In this document: in pieces, positions 63,905-64,000 of the stretch | Numbering within the stretch: position 1 is the first letter of the stretch | Layout of the letters: the number at the start of each line of letters is the position of its first letter | Assembly: GCF_027627575.1 (NCBI RefSeq) | Contig: NZ_CP114065.1 | Span: 1,178,001 to 1,242,000, forward strand | Length of the DNA stretch: 64,000 nt | Direction of reading: 5' to 3' | From: Kribbella sp. CA-293567 | GTDB lineage: Bacteria; Actinomycetota; Actinomycetes; Propionibacteriales; Kribbellaceae | Notes under the pieces: model-generated | What the model was told of the DNA's origin: nothing | Seen by the model: the letters and a program-made list of their open reading frames with translations, nothing else | The model's database searches: none | Program-made: the position numbers and the translations under genes

Positions 63905-64000
63905 ATGTCCGACAAGACCGCTGTCCTCACCACCGACGCCCCCGCCCCGGCGCACGTCTTCTCGCAGGGCGTCCGCAAGGGCAACCTGCTGCAGGTCTCC
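63905..64000 (+). CDS. RidA/YjgF-family protein (5' part only)
   Basis: The first 32 codons read MSDKTAVLTTDAPAPAHVFS followed by QGVRKGNLLQVS, the start of a RidA-like protein (family S-Q-(G/A)-x-x-x-G-x-L-x-x-x-S pattern). It runs off the window. RidA hydrolyses 2-aminoacrylate-type enamines made by PLP dehydratases, which fits the PLP enzyme in the divergent arm. Confidence 0.75.
   Translation, partial: MSDKTAVLTTDAPAPAHVFSQGVRKGNLLQVS

Overview
The window is high-GC DNA with many GTG starts and 1-4 base start/stop overlaps. Gene content and order suggest an actinomycete of the Propionibacteriales, most likely Kribbella or a close relative. That placement is inferred from gene content, not from a marker search. 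Supporting blocks are tRNA-Thr/tRNA-Met/rpmG followed by hadAB-like dehydratases and murB, then aspC, tRNA-Trp, secE, nusG, rplK and rplA.

Layout, left to right. 1-3523: a truncated large LuxR regulator and two tandem paralogous small basic proteins, both read leftward. 3543-8296: a tightly overlapped leftward operon (NCS1 permease, isochorismatase-like hydrolase, GntR regulator, ADP-ribosylglycohydrolase, PfkB kinase) that looks like a salvage route for a ribosylated compound. 8403-22234: an incomplete complex I gene set (nuoB, C, H, I, J, K, L, M, N; no A, D, E, F or G). It is interrupted by a frameshifted GNAT gene, an NmrA-type reductase, a YCII/ECF sigma pair and an MTHFR-like gene. 22231-40917: mixed accessory and housekeeping genes. 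These include a Shedu-like protein with a degenerate nuclease motif, tRNA-Tyr, YajQ, an AraC/PhyH unit, arylamine N-acetyltransferase, a TerC protein, an XRE-cupin/acetyltransferase pair, a VanY-type carboxypeptidase next to a two-component system, and an M23 peptidase. 41268-54616: core translation, cell-wall and secretion genes with a few inserts. One insert is an AbiEi/DUF559-like gene bracketed by two copies of a palindromic element that also occurs at 15152.

54621-56959 holds an FMN oxidase and, divergently, a PheRS-like stand-alone synthetase. The synthetase lies behind what looks like a leaderless, cysteine-tract leader peptide whose end overlaps an anti-Shine-Dalgarno sequence. 57009-64000 is a divergent sugar-acid cluster: GntP permease, KDPG aldolase, N-acyl-D-amino-acid deacylase, D-serine dehydratase-like PLP enzyme, KDG kinase, IclR regulator and RidA. 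Together these could convert N-acetyl-D-glucosaminate to pyruvate and glyceraldehyde-3-phosphate.

The most notable items are: (1) the polycysteine leader and anti-SD switch ahead of the PheRS-like gene; (2) a family of about 85-bp palindromic elements (three copies), one supplying the stop codon of the nuclease-like gene; (3) the putative N-acetylglucosaminate cluster; (4) the NCS1/ARH/PfkB salvage operon; (5) the Shedu-like protein lacking the catalytic lysine.
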